From Saccharibacillus endophyticus (GTDB taxonomy: Bacteria > Bacillota > Bacilli > Paenibacillales > Paenibacillaceae): a DNA stretch of 64,000 bases. Shown here piece after piece: positions 40,787 through 49,852 of the stretch (the first letter of the stretch is position 1; each line of letters begins with the position of its first letter). The stretch spans positions 1-64,000 of the forward strand of contig NZ_JAAZWE010000009.1 of the NCBI RefSeq assembly GCF_013185185.1, in the 5' to 3' direction. A program made the position numbers and the translations under genes. The notes below the pieces were generated by a model that did no database searches, was not told the origin of the DNA, and saw nothing but the letters and a program-made list of their open reading frames with translations.

Positions 40787-41836
40787 CTACTCGCTTGTCA
40801 AAACGACTTTGCGCTCTACGATATCGCCCCCGGATTGCATCAATACGCGTACGGTCTGTCCGGGCGAGTAGGTCTTCATCAGCTCGTTCAGATCGACAAG
40901 CGCCGTAATGCGATGCCCGGCCACGCTGTATAAAACATCGCCTTCCTTGATTCCGGCCGCAACCGCTTCATCGGACAGTACTTCACTGACCGTCAACGGA
41001 TCATCCGAAGGCAGGCCGACCGTAGCAGAGAAGCTTTCTTCGAGACCCAATCCCAGACCTGCACGAATCACTTCGCCTTGTTCGAACAGTTGGTTGACGA
41101 TGTATTGCACCGTTCCGGCCGGGATGGTAAAGCCTGTATTGTCAATATCGACGGCTGCGAATTTCATCGAGTTGATCCCGACGATTTCGCCGCGCATATT
41201 GACCAGAGGGCCGCCGCTGTTTCCCGGATTGATGGTTGCGTCGGTCTGAATCAGTCGATACTCCGCACCCGCCGCACGATTGAGGCCGCTGATAATGCCG
41301 AGCGTGGCCGAGTTTCGCAGCGACAACGATACAGGCGTTCCGATCGCGATCACCTGCTCGCCTACCAATGTGTTTTCGCCGGAAGAGACAAAGGTGACCG
41401 GCTTAAAACCTGTCACATTAATGCGGATCAATGCAATATCGCTGACCGGATCACTGTAAACTTCACGAACTTTATAGGATTTCCCTTCCGATGTGACGAC
41501 CTGGATATTCTCCATCTCGTCCACGACATGGGCATTCGTTACGATCCAGCCGTTCGAACGGATAATGACGCCCGAACCGTGCGCCAATTCATATTCGCCC
41601 TCGCTGCTCTCGTAGTCGCTCCATTCCTCAGCGTACTCGGAAGGAACTTCACCGATGATCCCGACTACCGAAGGAGACACCTGAGCAATAATTTGAGGCA
41701 CTGTCTTCGAGGAAATCGTTCCCGACGATTTGGCGGATGCCGCGCTCGCTTCTGCTTGCGGCAAAAAGCCGAAGCCGCCGATTCCGATCGCTCCTGACAG
41801 CAGCAGACATGCCGCTTTTGTTCCCGTTTTTCTCAT
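40787..41836 (-). CDS. HtrA-like serine protease (S1C) with PDZ domain
   Basis: The 349-residue exported protease has a signal/anchor segment (ACLLLSGAIGIGGFGF), a trypsin-like domain with the catalytic triad visible in VTNAHVVD (His), SDIALIRI (Asp) and TINPGNSGGPL (Ser), and a C-terminal PDZ domain (GIKEGDVLYSVAGHRI). HtrA/DegP proteases degrade or refold misfolded envelope proteins. The open frame extends 17 codons further up; ATG at 41836 is preferred because AGAGGG precedes it and the signal peptide then starts normally. A second possible start is the ATG nine codons upstream. No CssRS-type operator was identified in the short upstream region. Confidence 0.9.
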   Translation of the reverse strand: MRKTGTKAACLLLSGAIGIGGFGFLPQAEASAASAKSSGTISSKTVPQIIAQVSPSVVGIIGEVPSEYAEEWSDYESSEGEYELAHGSGVIIRSNGWIVTNAHVVDEMENIQVVTSEGKSYKVREVYSDPVSDIALIRINVTGFKPVTFVSSGENTLVGEQVIAIGTPVSLSLRNSATLGIISGLNRAAGAEYRLIQTDATINPGNSGGPLVNMRGEIVGINSMKFAAVDIDNTGFTIPAGTVQYIVNQLFEQGEVIRAGLGLGLEESFSATVGLPSDDPLTVSEVLSDEAVAAGIKEGDVLYSVAGHRITALVDLNELMKTYSPGQTVRVLMQSGGDIVERKVVLTSE

Positions 41837-41979
41837 ACCGTCGACAACCCTCTTTCTTCGCATGTCCGGAAGCCCGGCGCAATCCATCCAACCTTACCAC
41901 ATCCGGCAAGCAAGCCGCCAGGGAAAAACGACTCGCAGTCGCTTGACCTACACTAAATCCATTTTATTCCATCGCGTTC

Positions 41980-42021
41980 AAAAAAAGAAGCCCTTCTTAT
42001 TGTCCGTGTAAAGAGGCTTTT
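41980..42021 (-). terminator. Second terminator-like hairpin after uvrA
   Basis: The minus strand forms AAGCC-CTT...AAG-GGCTT with a bulge, followed by CTTTTTTTG. It is weaker than the hairpin at 42062-42093 and may be a back-up. The remainder of 41837-42061 shows no gene. Confidence 0.5.
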
Positions 42022-42061
42022 CCGATTCCGCCGGGACAGATGCAAGATACGCGTTGTATGT

Positions 42062-42093
42062 AAAAAAAGCGGCCGCCAGGCAAAGCGGCCGCT
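42062..42093 (-). terminator. Terminator after uvrA
   Basis: The minus strand forms AGCGGCCGC-TTTGCCTG-GCGGCCGCT followed by TTTTTTTA, 28 bp beyond the uvrA stop. Confidence 0.92.
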
Positions 42094-42120
42094 GTTATTC
42101 GAATGGATTCTTATTACCTG

Positions 42121-44997
42121 TTAATCGCCCGAAGGCTGATGATTGGATTCAAGTTCCGCGCGCGTGCGTTGCGTATCCCGTTCCAGTACCGGAGCCAGAT
42201 AATGACCGGTATACGATCCTTTGACTTTGGCCACTTCTTCCGGCGTGCCGGTTGCTACGACGTCACCGCCGCCGCTTCCGCCTTCCGGTCCCATATCGAT
42301 CAGATAATCCGCCGTTTTGATCACGTCCAGATTATGCTCGATCACCAATACCGTATCTCCGGATTCGACCAGACGATGCAATACGCTCAGCAGACGGTCG
42401 ATATCGTCGACATGCAGGCCCGTTGTCGGCTCGTCGAGAATATAGATCGTTTTGCCCGTGCTGCGACGGTGCAGCTCGGATGCCAACTTCACGCGCTGCG
42501 CTTCGCCGCCCGACAGCGTCGTTGCGGGTTGTCCCATTTTCACGTAGCCGAGACCCACGTCCAGCAGCGTTTGCAGTTTGCGGCTGATCTTCGGCACGTT
42601 TTGGAAAAACTCGACCGCGTCTTCGATCGTCATCTCCAGCACGTCGGCGATGTTTTTGTTTTTATATTTGACTTCCAGCGTTTCGCGATTATATCGCTTG
42701 CCTTTGCAGACCTCGCACGGCACGTAAATGTCGGGCAGGAAGTGCATTTCGATCTTGATAATGCCGTCGCCTTTGCAGGCTTCGCAGCGGCCGCCTTTCG
42801 TATTGAAGCTGAAGCGCCCTTTTTGGTACCCGCGTACCTTTGCCTCATTCGTGGTTGCGAACAAATCACGGATGTTATCGAAAACGCCGGTGTACGTCGC
42901 CGGGTTCGAGCGCGGAGTACGGCCGATCGGCGATTGGTCGACGTCGACCACTTTGTCGACATGCTCCAGGCCGCGGATTTCTTTGTGCTTGCCCGGCTTC
43001 ACGCGAGCGCGGTTCAGGTCGCGCGCCAGCGCTTTATGCAGCACGCCGTTGACGAGCGACGATTTGCCGGAGCCGGATACGCCCGTTACCGCGGAGAACA
43101 ATCCGATCGGAATTTTGACGTTCACGTTGTTCAGGTTGTTTTCTTTCGCGCCGCGAATCTCCAACCAACGCTCGCCCGGTTGGCGGCGTTCGAGCGGAAC
43201 CTGGATAAAGCGGCGGCCGCTCAAATATTGTCCGGTCAGCGAATCCGGATTATCCATGACTTCCTGCGGCGTGCCTTCGGCGATGACCTGACCGCCGTGC
43301 ACGCCGGCGCCCGGGCCGATATCGATGATATAGTCGCAGGCCATCATTGTATCTTCGTCGTGTTCGACCACGATCAGCGTGTTGCCCAAGTCCCGCATAT
43401 GCAGCAGCGTCTTGATCAAACGATCGTTGTCGCGCTGGTGCAGACCGATACTCGGCTCGTCCAGAATGTACAGCACGCCCATCAGGCTGGAGCCGATTTG
43501 CGTCGCCAAACGAATCCGCTGCGCTTCGCCGCCCGACAGCGTTCCGGCCGCGCGGCTGAGCGTCAGGTACGTCAGGCCGACGTTTTCGAGGAAACCGAGA
43601 CGACTGCATACTTCTTTCAGGATCAGGTTCGCGATCGAACGTTCTTTTTCGGACAGCTCAAGCGCGTTGAAGAATTCGGTCGCTTTCGAGATCGACAAAT
43701 CCGTCACGTGCGAGATATTGACTCCGCCTACCGTTACGGCCAGAATTTCGCGCTTCAGGCGCTGCCCTTTGCAGGTACCGCAAGGCTTGGTGCCCATAAA
43801 ACCTTCGATATACTCGCGCATGCTGTCCGAAGACGTATCGCGGTAGCGGCGCTCCAGGTTCGGAATGATGCCCTCGAACGCGACCGTGACTTCCTTGCTG
43901 CGGCCGAAGTCGCCTTCATAACGGAATTTGATCTTTTGACCGTCGGTTCCGTACAGGATTTTGTTTTTATGGTCGTTCGTCAGTTCCGATACCGGAACGT
44001 TCGTCGGAATCCCGTAGTGCTCGCACATCGCGGCCAGGAACTGCGGATAGTAATTGGACAAACCGCCGCTCCACGCCGTGAACGCGCCGTCTTCGATCGA
44101 TTTGCGCTCATCCGGCACCAGCAGCTCGGGATCGACGACCATTTTGACGCCAAGACCGTCACAGTCCGGGCAGGCGCCGAACGGGCTGTTGAACGAGAAC
44201 ATGCGCGGCGCAAGTTCTTCCATGCTGAATCCGCAGATCGGGCAGGCGAAGTTCGAGCTGAAACGCAGCTCTTCCTGACCGATGATATCGACCAACAGCT
44301 GACCGCCGGACAACTTCAGCGCCGTCTCGATCGAATCGGCCAAGCGGGTCTGCACGTCGTCTTTGATGACGATCCGGTCGACGACGACCTCGATCGTGTG
44401 CTTTTTGTTTTTCTCCAGCTCGATGCTTTCCGACAAATCGCGCAGCTCGCCGTCGACGCGCACGCGGACGAAGCCCTGCTTGGACACTTCGGTGAACAGG
44501 CTTTTATGCTCGCCCTTTTTGCCGGAAATGACCGGAGCCAGAATTTGCAGTCGCGTCTTCTCCGGGAACTGCATGATCCGGTCTACCATCTGCTCGACGG
44601 TCTGCGAAGTAATTTCGACGCCGTGATCCGGACAGTGCGGCTTGCCGATCCGCGCGAACAGCAAACGCAGGTAGTCGTAAATCTCCGTAACCGTACCTAC
44701 CGTCGAACGCGGGTTGCGGCTGGTCGTCTTCTGGTCGATCGAGATGGCCGGGGACAATCCGTCGATCGAGTCGACGTCCGGCTTTTCCATCTGGCCGAGG
44801 AACTGACGCGCGTACGCCGACAACGATTCGACATAACGGCGCTGTCCTTCGGCGTAGATCGTATCGAACGCAAGCGAGGACTTACCCGAGCCGCTAAGGC
44901 CCGTCAGGACGACGAAACGATCCCGAGGGATCGTCACGTCAATGTTTTTCAAGTTGTGTGCTCTGGCACCTTTGATCACGATATTTTCGCTTGCCAC
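42121..44997 (-). CDS. uvrA: Excinuclease ABC subunit A
   Basis: UvrA recognises bulky DNA lesions for nucleotide excision repair. The 958-residue protein has two ABC modules (Walker A GLSGSGKSS near residue 32 and GVSGSGKSS near 640), two ABC signatures (LSGGEAQRIRLA and LSGGEAQRVKLA) and zinc-binding CPDCDGLG and CEACKGDG...CEVCKGKRYN. The open frame begins at an ATG six codons earlier; GTG at 44997 has GGAGG nine bases upstream and gives the usual ASENIVIKGARAHNLK start. It is separated from uvrB by about 570 bp holding two hairpin elements. Confidence 0.97.
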   Translation of the reverse strand: MASENIVIKGARAHNLKNIDVTIPRDRFVVLTGLSGSGKSSLAFDTIYAEGQRRYVESLSAYARQFLGQMEKPDVDSIDGLSPAISIDQKTTSRNPRSTVGTVTEIYDYLRLLFARIGKPHCPDHGVEITSQTVEQMVDRIMQFPEKTRLQILAPVISGKKGEHKSLFTEVSKQGFVRVRVDGELRDLSESIELEKNKKHTIEVVVDRIVIKDDVQTRLADSIETALKLSGGQLLVDIIGQEELRFSSNFACPICGFSMEELAPRMFSFNSPFGACPDCDGLGVKMVVDPELLVPDERKSIEDGAFTAWSGGLSNYYPQFLAAMCEHYGIPTNVPVSELTNDHKNKILYGTDGQKIKFRYEGDFGRSKEVTVAFEGIIPNLERRYRDTSSDSMREYIEGFMGTKPCGTCKGQRLKREILAVTVGGVNISHVTDLSISKATEFFNALELSEKERSIANLILKEVCSRLGFLENVGLTYLTLSRAAGTLSGGEAQRIRLATQIGSSLMGVLYILDEPSIGLHQRDNDRLIKTLLHMRDLGNTLIVVEHDEDTMMACDYIIDIGPGAGVHGGQVIAEGTPQEVMDNPDSLTGQYLSGRRFIQVPLERRQPGERWLEIRGAKENNLNNVNVKIPIGLFSAVTGVSGSGKSSLVNGVLHKALARDLNRARVKPGKHKEIRGLEHVDKVVDVDQSPIGRTPRSNPATYTGVFDNIRDLFATTNEAKVRGYQKGRFSFNTKGGRCEACKGDGIIKIEMHFLPDIYVPCEVCKGKRYNRETLEVKYKNKNIADVLEMTIEDAVEFFQNVPKISRKLQTLLDVGLGYVKMGQPATTLSGGEAQRVKLASELHRRSTGKTIYILDEPTTGLHVDDIDRLLSVLHRLVESGDTVLVIEHNLDVIKTADYLIDMGPEGGSGGGDVVATGTPEEVAKVKGSYTGHYLAPVLERDTQRTRAELESNHQPSGD

Positions 44998-45056
44998 CGG
45001 CCTCAACCTCCACATCTATTTGTTGGTGTTCGACTTATTTGATTTCGAAAAAACTT

Positions 45057-45256
45057 CTGCGGCGAGGATCGTTGAGCGTGTACGTTGGGAGACGCTGCGG
45101 GTCCGGTAGGTTCCTTACGATCGCGTGTTGAATTCGGATTTTTCGATTAACCTTTTATAAGGTGAAAATCCGAATTCAAAGGCGAGCGCTCCGCTTCTTC
45201 AGGAACCCACCTCCCCCTCCGCTCCTGCCCGCCGTCCGCCCACGATCGCCGCAGAT
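45057..45256 (-). repeat. Class B hairpin element, copy B2
   Basis: This is a long imperfect palindrome 60 bp upstream of the uvrA start. The outer arms are CTGCGGCGA.GATCG (45057) and CGATCGCCGCAG (45245). The middle arms are GTAGGTTCC and GGAACCCAC, and the inner arms GAATTCGGATTTT and AAAATCCGAATTC pair perfectly over 13 bp. Core motifs on the plus strand are CGCGTGT (one extra base compared with CGCTGT) and AAAGGCG, followed by GCGCTCCGCTTCTTC as in B1 and B3. Confidence 0.7.
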
Positions 45257-45327
45257 CTTTTCTTTTAGGGAAGTCGTTTTTGGGTCGTTCGTTTTGTAGA
45301 GCTTTTGTTTTTTGTTTTGATCTTTTT

Positions 45328-45355
45328 ATTATAAAAATCACCTGACCGAGCGTAA
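45328..45355 (-). promoter_or_regulatory. Possible internal promoter for uvrA
   Basis: The minus strand has a perfect TATAAT (45328-45333) in an A/T-rich stretch between elements B2 and A3. The best -35 candidate (TTGCTT) is 20 bases away, so the call is weak, but a separate uvrA promoter would fit the unusually long uvrB-uvrA gap. Confidence 0.3.
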
Positions 45356-45403
45356 GCAATGGTCCGGTTGTCGAAGAAGGTCCTTTTCGCCGCGCAGCGG
45401 CGG

Positions 45404-45513
45404 GCGGAGGGAGGGATTGAGTGAAAGACGCCTTTGAACTCGGAAAACTTCCTTATTTAAATTCAATCCAGTTTTCCGGGTGAGACAGCGTCTTGAACCA
45501 ATCCCTCCCGCAG
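45404..45513 (+). repeat. Class A hairpin element, copy A3
   Basis: This copy lies 53 bp after the uvrB stop. The left arm is GCGGAGGGAGGGATTGAGTG, then AAAGACGCCTTTGAACTC and GGAAAAC. The right arm is GTTTTCC, then GGGTGAGACAGCGTCTTG and AACCAATCCCTCCCGC. Compared with A1, the outer arms changed on both sides (AAATTC/GAATTT became GGATTG/CAATCC) while staying complementary, and the loop motifs CGCCTTT and ACAGCG are unchanged. Confidence 0.75.
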
Positions 45514-45565
45514 CCCTCCCCGCCACCAGCGAACAGGAACTTCTCCGACAGCATGCCCTAGACCA

Positions 45566-47557
45566 TTACTCGGCGCGAAGCTCAAGCAGCGCGTCGCGCA
45601 GTTCGGCCGCCCGCTCGAAGTTGAGATTTTTGGCCGCTTCCTTCATTTCTTTCTCGATTCGAACCGCCATCTTCTCGCGTTCCTTCTTCGTCATTTTGCC
45701 TTCGGCGCCCGACAAGAAGTCGGAGCTTGCGTCGGCGGCCTTCGTGGCTTCGATTACGTCGCGAACCTTTTTCTTGATCGTCTGCGGCGTGATGCCGTGC
45801 TGCTCGTTGTACGCGATCTGGATCTCGCGGCGGCGTTCGGTTTCCTTCATCGCTTTGTCCATGGAGTCGGTGATCTTGTCCGCGTAAAGAATGACTCGGC
45901 CTTCGGAGTTCCGCGCGGCGCGGCCGATAGTCTGGATCAGCGAGCGCTCGGAACGCAGGAAGCCTTCTTTGTCCGCGTCCAGAATGGTCACGAGCGAGAC
46001 TTCCGGCAGGTCGAGCCCTTCCCGCAGCAAGTTGATGCCGACCAGGACGTGGAAGACGCCAAGGCGCAGGTCGCGCAGGATGGCGATCCGTTCCAAGGTC
46101 TTGATATCCGAGTGCAGATAGCGGACCTTGATGCCGACTTCCTTTAGATAATCGGTCAAATCTTCGGACATCTTCTTGGTCAATGTCGTAACCAAGACGC
46201 GCTCGTCCTTTTCGATCCGATCCCGGATCTCGCCGATCAGGTCATCGATCTGGCCTTCCGTCTTGCGGACGTCGATGATCGGATCAAGCAGGCCGGTCGG
46301 ACGGATGATCTGCTCGACCATCGTGCTGCAATGCTCCATCTCGTAAGGTCCCGGCGTTGCCGATACGTAGATAAGCTGATTGGCTTTGTCTTCGAACTCC
46401 TCGAACTTCAGCGGACGGTTGTCCAAAGCCGAAGGAAGGCGGAACCCGTAATCGACGAGAACGTTTTTGCGCGCCTGGTCGCCGTTGTACATAGCCCGGA
46501 TCTGCGGCAGCGTCACGTGCGATTCGTCAATGACGATAAGCAGGTCGTCCGGGAAGTAGTCCATCAGCGTGTACGGCGTAGCGCCGCGTTCGCGGAAGGT
46601 CAACGGTCCGGAATAGTTCTCTATGCCGGAGCAGAAGCCGACTTCCTTCATCATCTCGATATCGTAGCGCGTGCGCTGCTCCAACCGCTGCGCTTCAAGC
46701 AATTTGCCCTGCTCCTTGAATACCGCAAGACGTTCTTCCAACTCCCGCTCGATGTTCGTGATGGCAATCCGCATCTTCTCTTCTCTCGTGACAAAGTGGG
46801 AAGCCGGGAAGATCGCGATATGGTCGCGTTCGCCCGTAATTTCGCCGGTCAACACGTTGATCTCGCTGATCCGCTCGATCTCGTCGCCGAACAACTCGAT
46901 GCGCACGGCATGCTCTTCTCGCGAAGCCGGGAAGATCTCGACCACGTCGCCGCGCACGCGGAACGTACCGCGAACGAAGTTGATATCGTTGCGTTGGTAT
47001 TGAATGTCGACCAGACGGGACAAAATATCCTGACGCGACTTCTCCATGCCTACGCGCAGCGAAAGCAGCAGATTTCCGTATTCTTCCGGCGAACCGAGGC
47101 CGTAAATGCAGGACACGCTCGCCACGATTACCACGTCGCGGCGTTCGAACAGCGAACTTGTCGCGGAGTGGCGCAGCCGATCGATTTCTTCATTGATACT
47201 GGAGTCCTTTTCGATGTACGTGTCCGAAGAAGGAACGTACGCTTCCGGCTGGAAATAATCATAGTAGCTGACGAAGTAATCGACGGAGTTGTTCGGCAGA
47301 AACTCTTTGAACTCGCTTGCCAGCTGTGCCGCAAGTGTTTTGTTATGGGCAATGACGAGCGTCGGACGATTAAGCTTCGAAATCGTCTGCGCGATCGTGA
47401 ACGTCTTCCCCGTGCCTGTCGCGCCGAGCAGCGTCTGATGCTTTTTGCCTGCTTGTACGCCTTCAACCAACTGTTCGATCGCCTTTGGCTGGTCACCTTG
47501 AGGCGAAAATTCCGAGACAATCTCGAACGCCTTGTTACTGATTACAATATCGCTCAT
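45566..47557 (-). CDS. uvrB: Excinuclease ABC subunit B
   Basis: UvrB is the damage-verifying, helicase-like subunit of the UvrABC nuclease. The 663-residue product has Walker A (LLGATGTGKTFT), the beta-hairpin region (YYDYFQPEAYVP), helicase motifs (VIDESHVTLPQ; TIGRAARNSEGRVILYAD) and a C-terminal UVR domain (RIEKEMKEAAKNLNFERAAELRD). The open frame extends 52 codons upstream; ATG at 47557 gives the normal MSDIV-type start and family length, with a GAGGGTG upstream at long spacing. No clear LexA/DinR box (CGAACN4GTTCG type) is visible upstream. Confidence 0.97.
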   Translation of the reverse strand: MSDIVISNKAFEIVSEFSPQGDQPKAIEQLVEGVQAGKKHQTLLGATGTGKTFTIAQTISKLNRPTLVIAHNKTLAAQLASEFKEFLPNNSVDYFVSYYDYFQPEAYVPSSDTYIEKDSSINEEIDRLRHSATSSLFERRDVVIVASVSCIYGLGSPEEYGNLLLSLRVGMEKSRQDILSRLVDIQYQRNDINFVRGTFRVRGDVVEIFPASREEHAVRIELFGDEIERISEINVLTGEITGERDHIAIFPASHFVTREEKMRIAITNIERELEERLAVFKEQGKLLEAQRLEQRTRYDIEMMKEVGFCSGIENYSGPLTFRERGATPYTLMDYFPDDLLIVIDESHVTLPQIRAMYNGDQARKNVLVDYGFRLPSALDNRPLKFEEFEDKANQLIYVSATPGPYEMEHCSTMVEQIIRPTGLLDPIIDVRKTEGQIDDLIGEIRDRIEKDERVLVTTLTKKMSEDLTDYLKEVGIKVRYLHSDIKTLERIAILRDLRLGVFHVLVGINLLREGLDLPEVSLVTILDADKEGFLRSERSLIQTIGRAARNSEGRVILYADKITDSMDKAMKETERRREIQIAYNEQHGITPQTIKKKVRDVIEATKAADASSDFLSGAEGKMTKKEREKMAVRIEKEMKEAAKNLNFERAAELRDALLELRAE

Positions 47558-48074
47558 TGGCCCTATTTCACCCTCATCGTTTGAAGTGATAGTATTTGTA
47601 GCAGAGAATACGAAAAAAACCGACGTATCGCTTTCGTTTGACACGCCGTCGGGATGCTTTATATTGTACATAACCACTTTTTCGCGCGGAGAACGAAGCA
47701 TCAAAAACGTCACCGTACTCCAAAGTCGCGAAAATGCCTATTCCGCGGGCTTTTTTCGGCCCTTTTGGGGACTCGCAAAAAAAACGGCAATGCTTTTACG
47801 AGGCGAATAACACCTTGGACCAAAGCCTGCCGATACGCAAAACCGAGGCGGGGTCATCGTTTTACGCGAAGGACGATACCTCTGAATTTTGAGGAAAACA
47901 ACGCCTTAAATTGACGAAAAGGATTCACTCTTCGCCCGTTCAAACCTTCCGCAATAAGAATGCGTGTTCCCGTTAAGTATACTCTTTTTCTTTATACGAT
48001 GCAATTATTTATGAAAATGTACAAGACCCTTTCAACCCTTATTTTAAGCTTTTGCCGCAGAGAGGAACGAACGC
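47558..48074. other. Gene-free region between divergent uvrB and motA
   Basis: This 517 bp stretch should hold the promoters of both uvrB and motA. The minus strand has TACAAT/TATAAA boxes near 47662-47672 without a convincing -35, and the plus strand has AT-rich sequence near 47970-48030. I found no sigma-D (TAAA/GCCGATAA) motif, repeat or RNA gene here. The 48 residues of open frame upstream of uvrB are not supported as coding. Confidence 0.5.
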
Positions 48075-48851
48075 ATGGATATCACTACGATTATCGGAAT
48101 CATTGTCGGTTTTGCCGCGCTGATCGGAGGTTTTTTGTGGGAGGGCGGACAAGCCGGCGGCTTGCTGCAAGGCGCTGCCGCATTGATCGTATTCGGCGGA
48201 ACGGCAGCTGCCGTCGCGATCAGTTTTCCGTGGAAACGGCTTCGCACCCTGCCCGAAGCGCTGAAATTAGCGTTCGCTCCGCAGCCGACGAACGCCGGGC
48301 AGCTGATCGACGATCTGGCGGATATGGCTTATACCGCGCGCCGCTCGGGCATGCTCGCCTTAGAGAAAACGGCAGAAAGCCACGAGAATCCTTTTATGCG
48401 CGAAGGCCTCGGCCTGATCGTCGACGGAGGTGATCAACCGCTCATTCGACGGATTCTTGAACTGGAGATCGATAAGAGGCAGGAACGATTCGACGGGTAC
48501 GCCAAAATGTTCGAGTCCGCGGGCGGTTACGCGCCTACGATGGGGATTATCGGAACGGTGATGGGGCTGATCCGCGTACTCGGCAGCTTGGCGGAGCCGG
48601 CCAATCTCGGCTCTTCCATCGCAGTCGCCTTTATCGCTACCCTGTACGGGGTGGCCAGCGCCAACTTGATTTTCCTGCCGATCGCATCCAAAATCCGCGC
48701 ACGCGGAGAAGAGGAGGTCCAAGTGATGGAAATGATGCTGGAAGGCTTGCTTGCCGTTCAGAACGCGGAAAACCCGAACCTGGTCCGCAAAAAACTGGCG
48801 ACCTATCTGGATGACTATCAGGATGAAAAACCGGTTGGGGCGGGTCTGTGA
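48075..48851 (+). CDS. motA: Flagellar motor stator protein MotA
   Basis: MotA and MotB form the ion-conducting stator that drives flagellar rotation. The 258-residue protein has four membrane segments, the cytoplasmic loop with charged residues between segments 2 and 3 (AYTARRSGMLALE, EIDKRQERFDGYAKMFES) and the family signature GGYAPTMGIIGTVMGLIRVL in segment 3. GAGAGG lies eight bases before the ATG. It overlaps motB by one base. Whether protons or sodium drive it (MotA or MotP) cannot be settled by eye. Confidence 0.92.
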   Translation: MDITTIIGIIVGFAALIGGFLWEGGQAGGLLQGAAALIVFGGTAAAVAISFPWKRLRTLPEALKLAFAPQPTNAGQLIDDLADMAYTARRSGMLALEKTAESHENPFMREGLGLIVDGGDQPLIRRILELEIDKRQERFDGYAKMFESAGGYAPTMGIIGTVMGLIRVLGSLAEPANLGSSIAVAFIATLYGVASANLIFLPIASKIRARGEEEVQVMEMMLEGLLAVQNAENPNLVRKKLATYLDDYQDEKPVGAGL

Positions 48852-49672
48852 TGAGCAGACGCCGCCGCGCAAAAAAGGAAGGCCCTTCCCATCAGCAGGA
48901 ACGTTGGCTGATTACGTACGCCGATTTGCTGACGCTGCTGCTGATCTTTTTTGTCATCATGTACGGAGTGAGTTCGGTCGATTCGGAAAAATATGCCGCC
49001 GTCTCTTCCTCCCTGCAAACGACGTTTCAAGCCGGAAACAATATCCTGGACGGCGGTCCGAAGATCACGGGGGAGAACGGACAGCAGCTTCCCGGCAGCG
49101 AAGGCGACGACGAAGGACAAGCGGCAGAAGACCCGAACGAACCGGCGCAGGAAGAACCGACCGAACGCGAACTGCAATTCCGGGAACAAGAACGGCAGCT
49201 CGCGAGCTTCCTGCAAACGATCAACTCGTATATTGCGGACAACGGTCTGGAGGATCAGATCTTCGTCGCCGACAAACCACAGGGGATCTCGATCACGCTC
49301 AGCGACCGCTTCCTGTTCGATGTCGGCCGGGCCGATCTGAAAAGCGGCGCATCCGGCATTTTGGATCGGTTATCCAGTCTGTTCGGCACGGTTGACGCGA
49401 CGATCAGCATCGAGGGCCATACGGATAACCAGCCGATTACGGGCGGACGTTATGCCGACAACTGGGAGCTGTCCGGCGACCGGGCCTTATCCGTGCTTCG
49501 TTACTTTATCGACGTGCGCGGCCTTGATGCTTCCCAGTTCCAATATGCCGGTTATGCGGACACGCGTCCGGTAGGCGACAACTCGACGGCCCAAGGCCGC
49601 CAACAGAACCGGCGCGTCGAGATCACGGTGCTGCGGCAGCTGCAATCGGATGCGGTTGGATCGACACCCTGA
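48851..49672 (+). CDS. motB: Flagellar motor stator protein MotB
   Basis: The 273-residue protein has one membrane segment with the conserved ion-binding Asp (ITYADLLTLLLIFFVIMYG), an acidic, low-complexity linker (about 70-105: EGDDEGQAAEDPNEP) and a C-terminal OmpA-like peptidoglycan-binding domain (ISIEGHTDNQPI, NWELSGDRALSVLRYF, NRRVEITVL). The start ATG overlaps the motA stop (TGATG), so the two are coupled; an in-frame GTG directly before it is an alternative. A strong terminator follows. Confidence 0.93.
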   Translation: MSRRRRAKKEGPSHQQERWLITYADLLTLLLIFFVIMYGVSSVDSEKYAAVSSSLQTTFQAGNNILDGGPKITGENGQQLPGSEGDDEGQAAEDPNEPAQEEPTERELQFREQERQLASFLQTINSYIADNGLEDQIFVADKPQGISITLSDRFLFDVGRADLKSGASGILDRLSSLFGTVDATISIEGHTDNQPITGGRYADNWELSGDRALSVLRYFIDVRGLDASQFQYAGYADTRPVGDNSTAQGRQQNRRVEITVLRQLQSDAVGSTP

Positions 49673-49702
49673 ACGGATAATGGATCTGACCGACGTATAG
49701 CT

Positions 49703-49746
49703 AAAAAATCCTGCGGGAGATCATGAGATCTTCTCGCAGGATTTTT
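49703..49746 (+). terminator. Terminator after motB
   Basis: AATCCTGCGGGAGATC-ATGA-GATCTTCTCGCAGGATT is followed by TTTCG on the plus strand, about 30 bp beyond the motB stop. The A run on the left may also let it act on the minus strand, beyond the chemoreceptor gene ending at 49853. Confidence 0.88.
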
Positions 49747-49852
49747 CGATTGAGCAGAGCATTTTCGACCTCGTTCAGCGCGCTAGTACCATGACTGCTT
49801 AAGAGGCTAGGTTACGTCCCTCGCAAACCTTAAATTGAATGCGGTCAAGGTA

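Noticed and set aside
42103..45042. 979-residue plus-strand open frame across uvrA
   Set aside because: It is the antisense shadow of uvrA, which has complete motifs on the minus strand.
45147..45526. Short minus-strand open frames between uvrB and uvrA
   Set aside because: They are made by the repeat elements B2 and A3 themselves.
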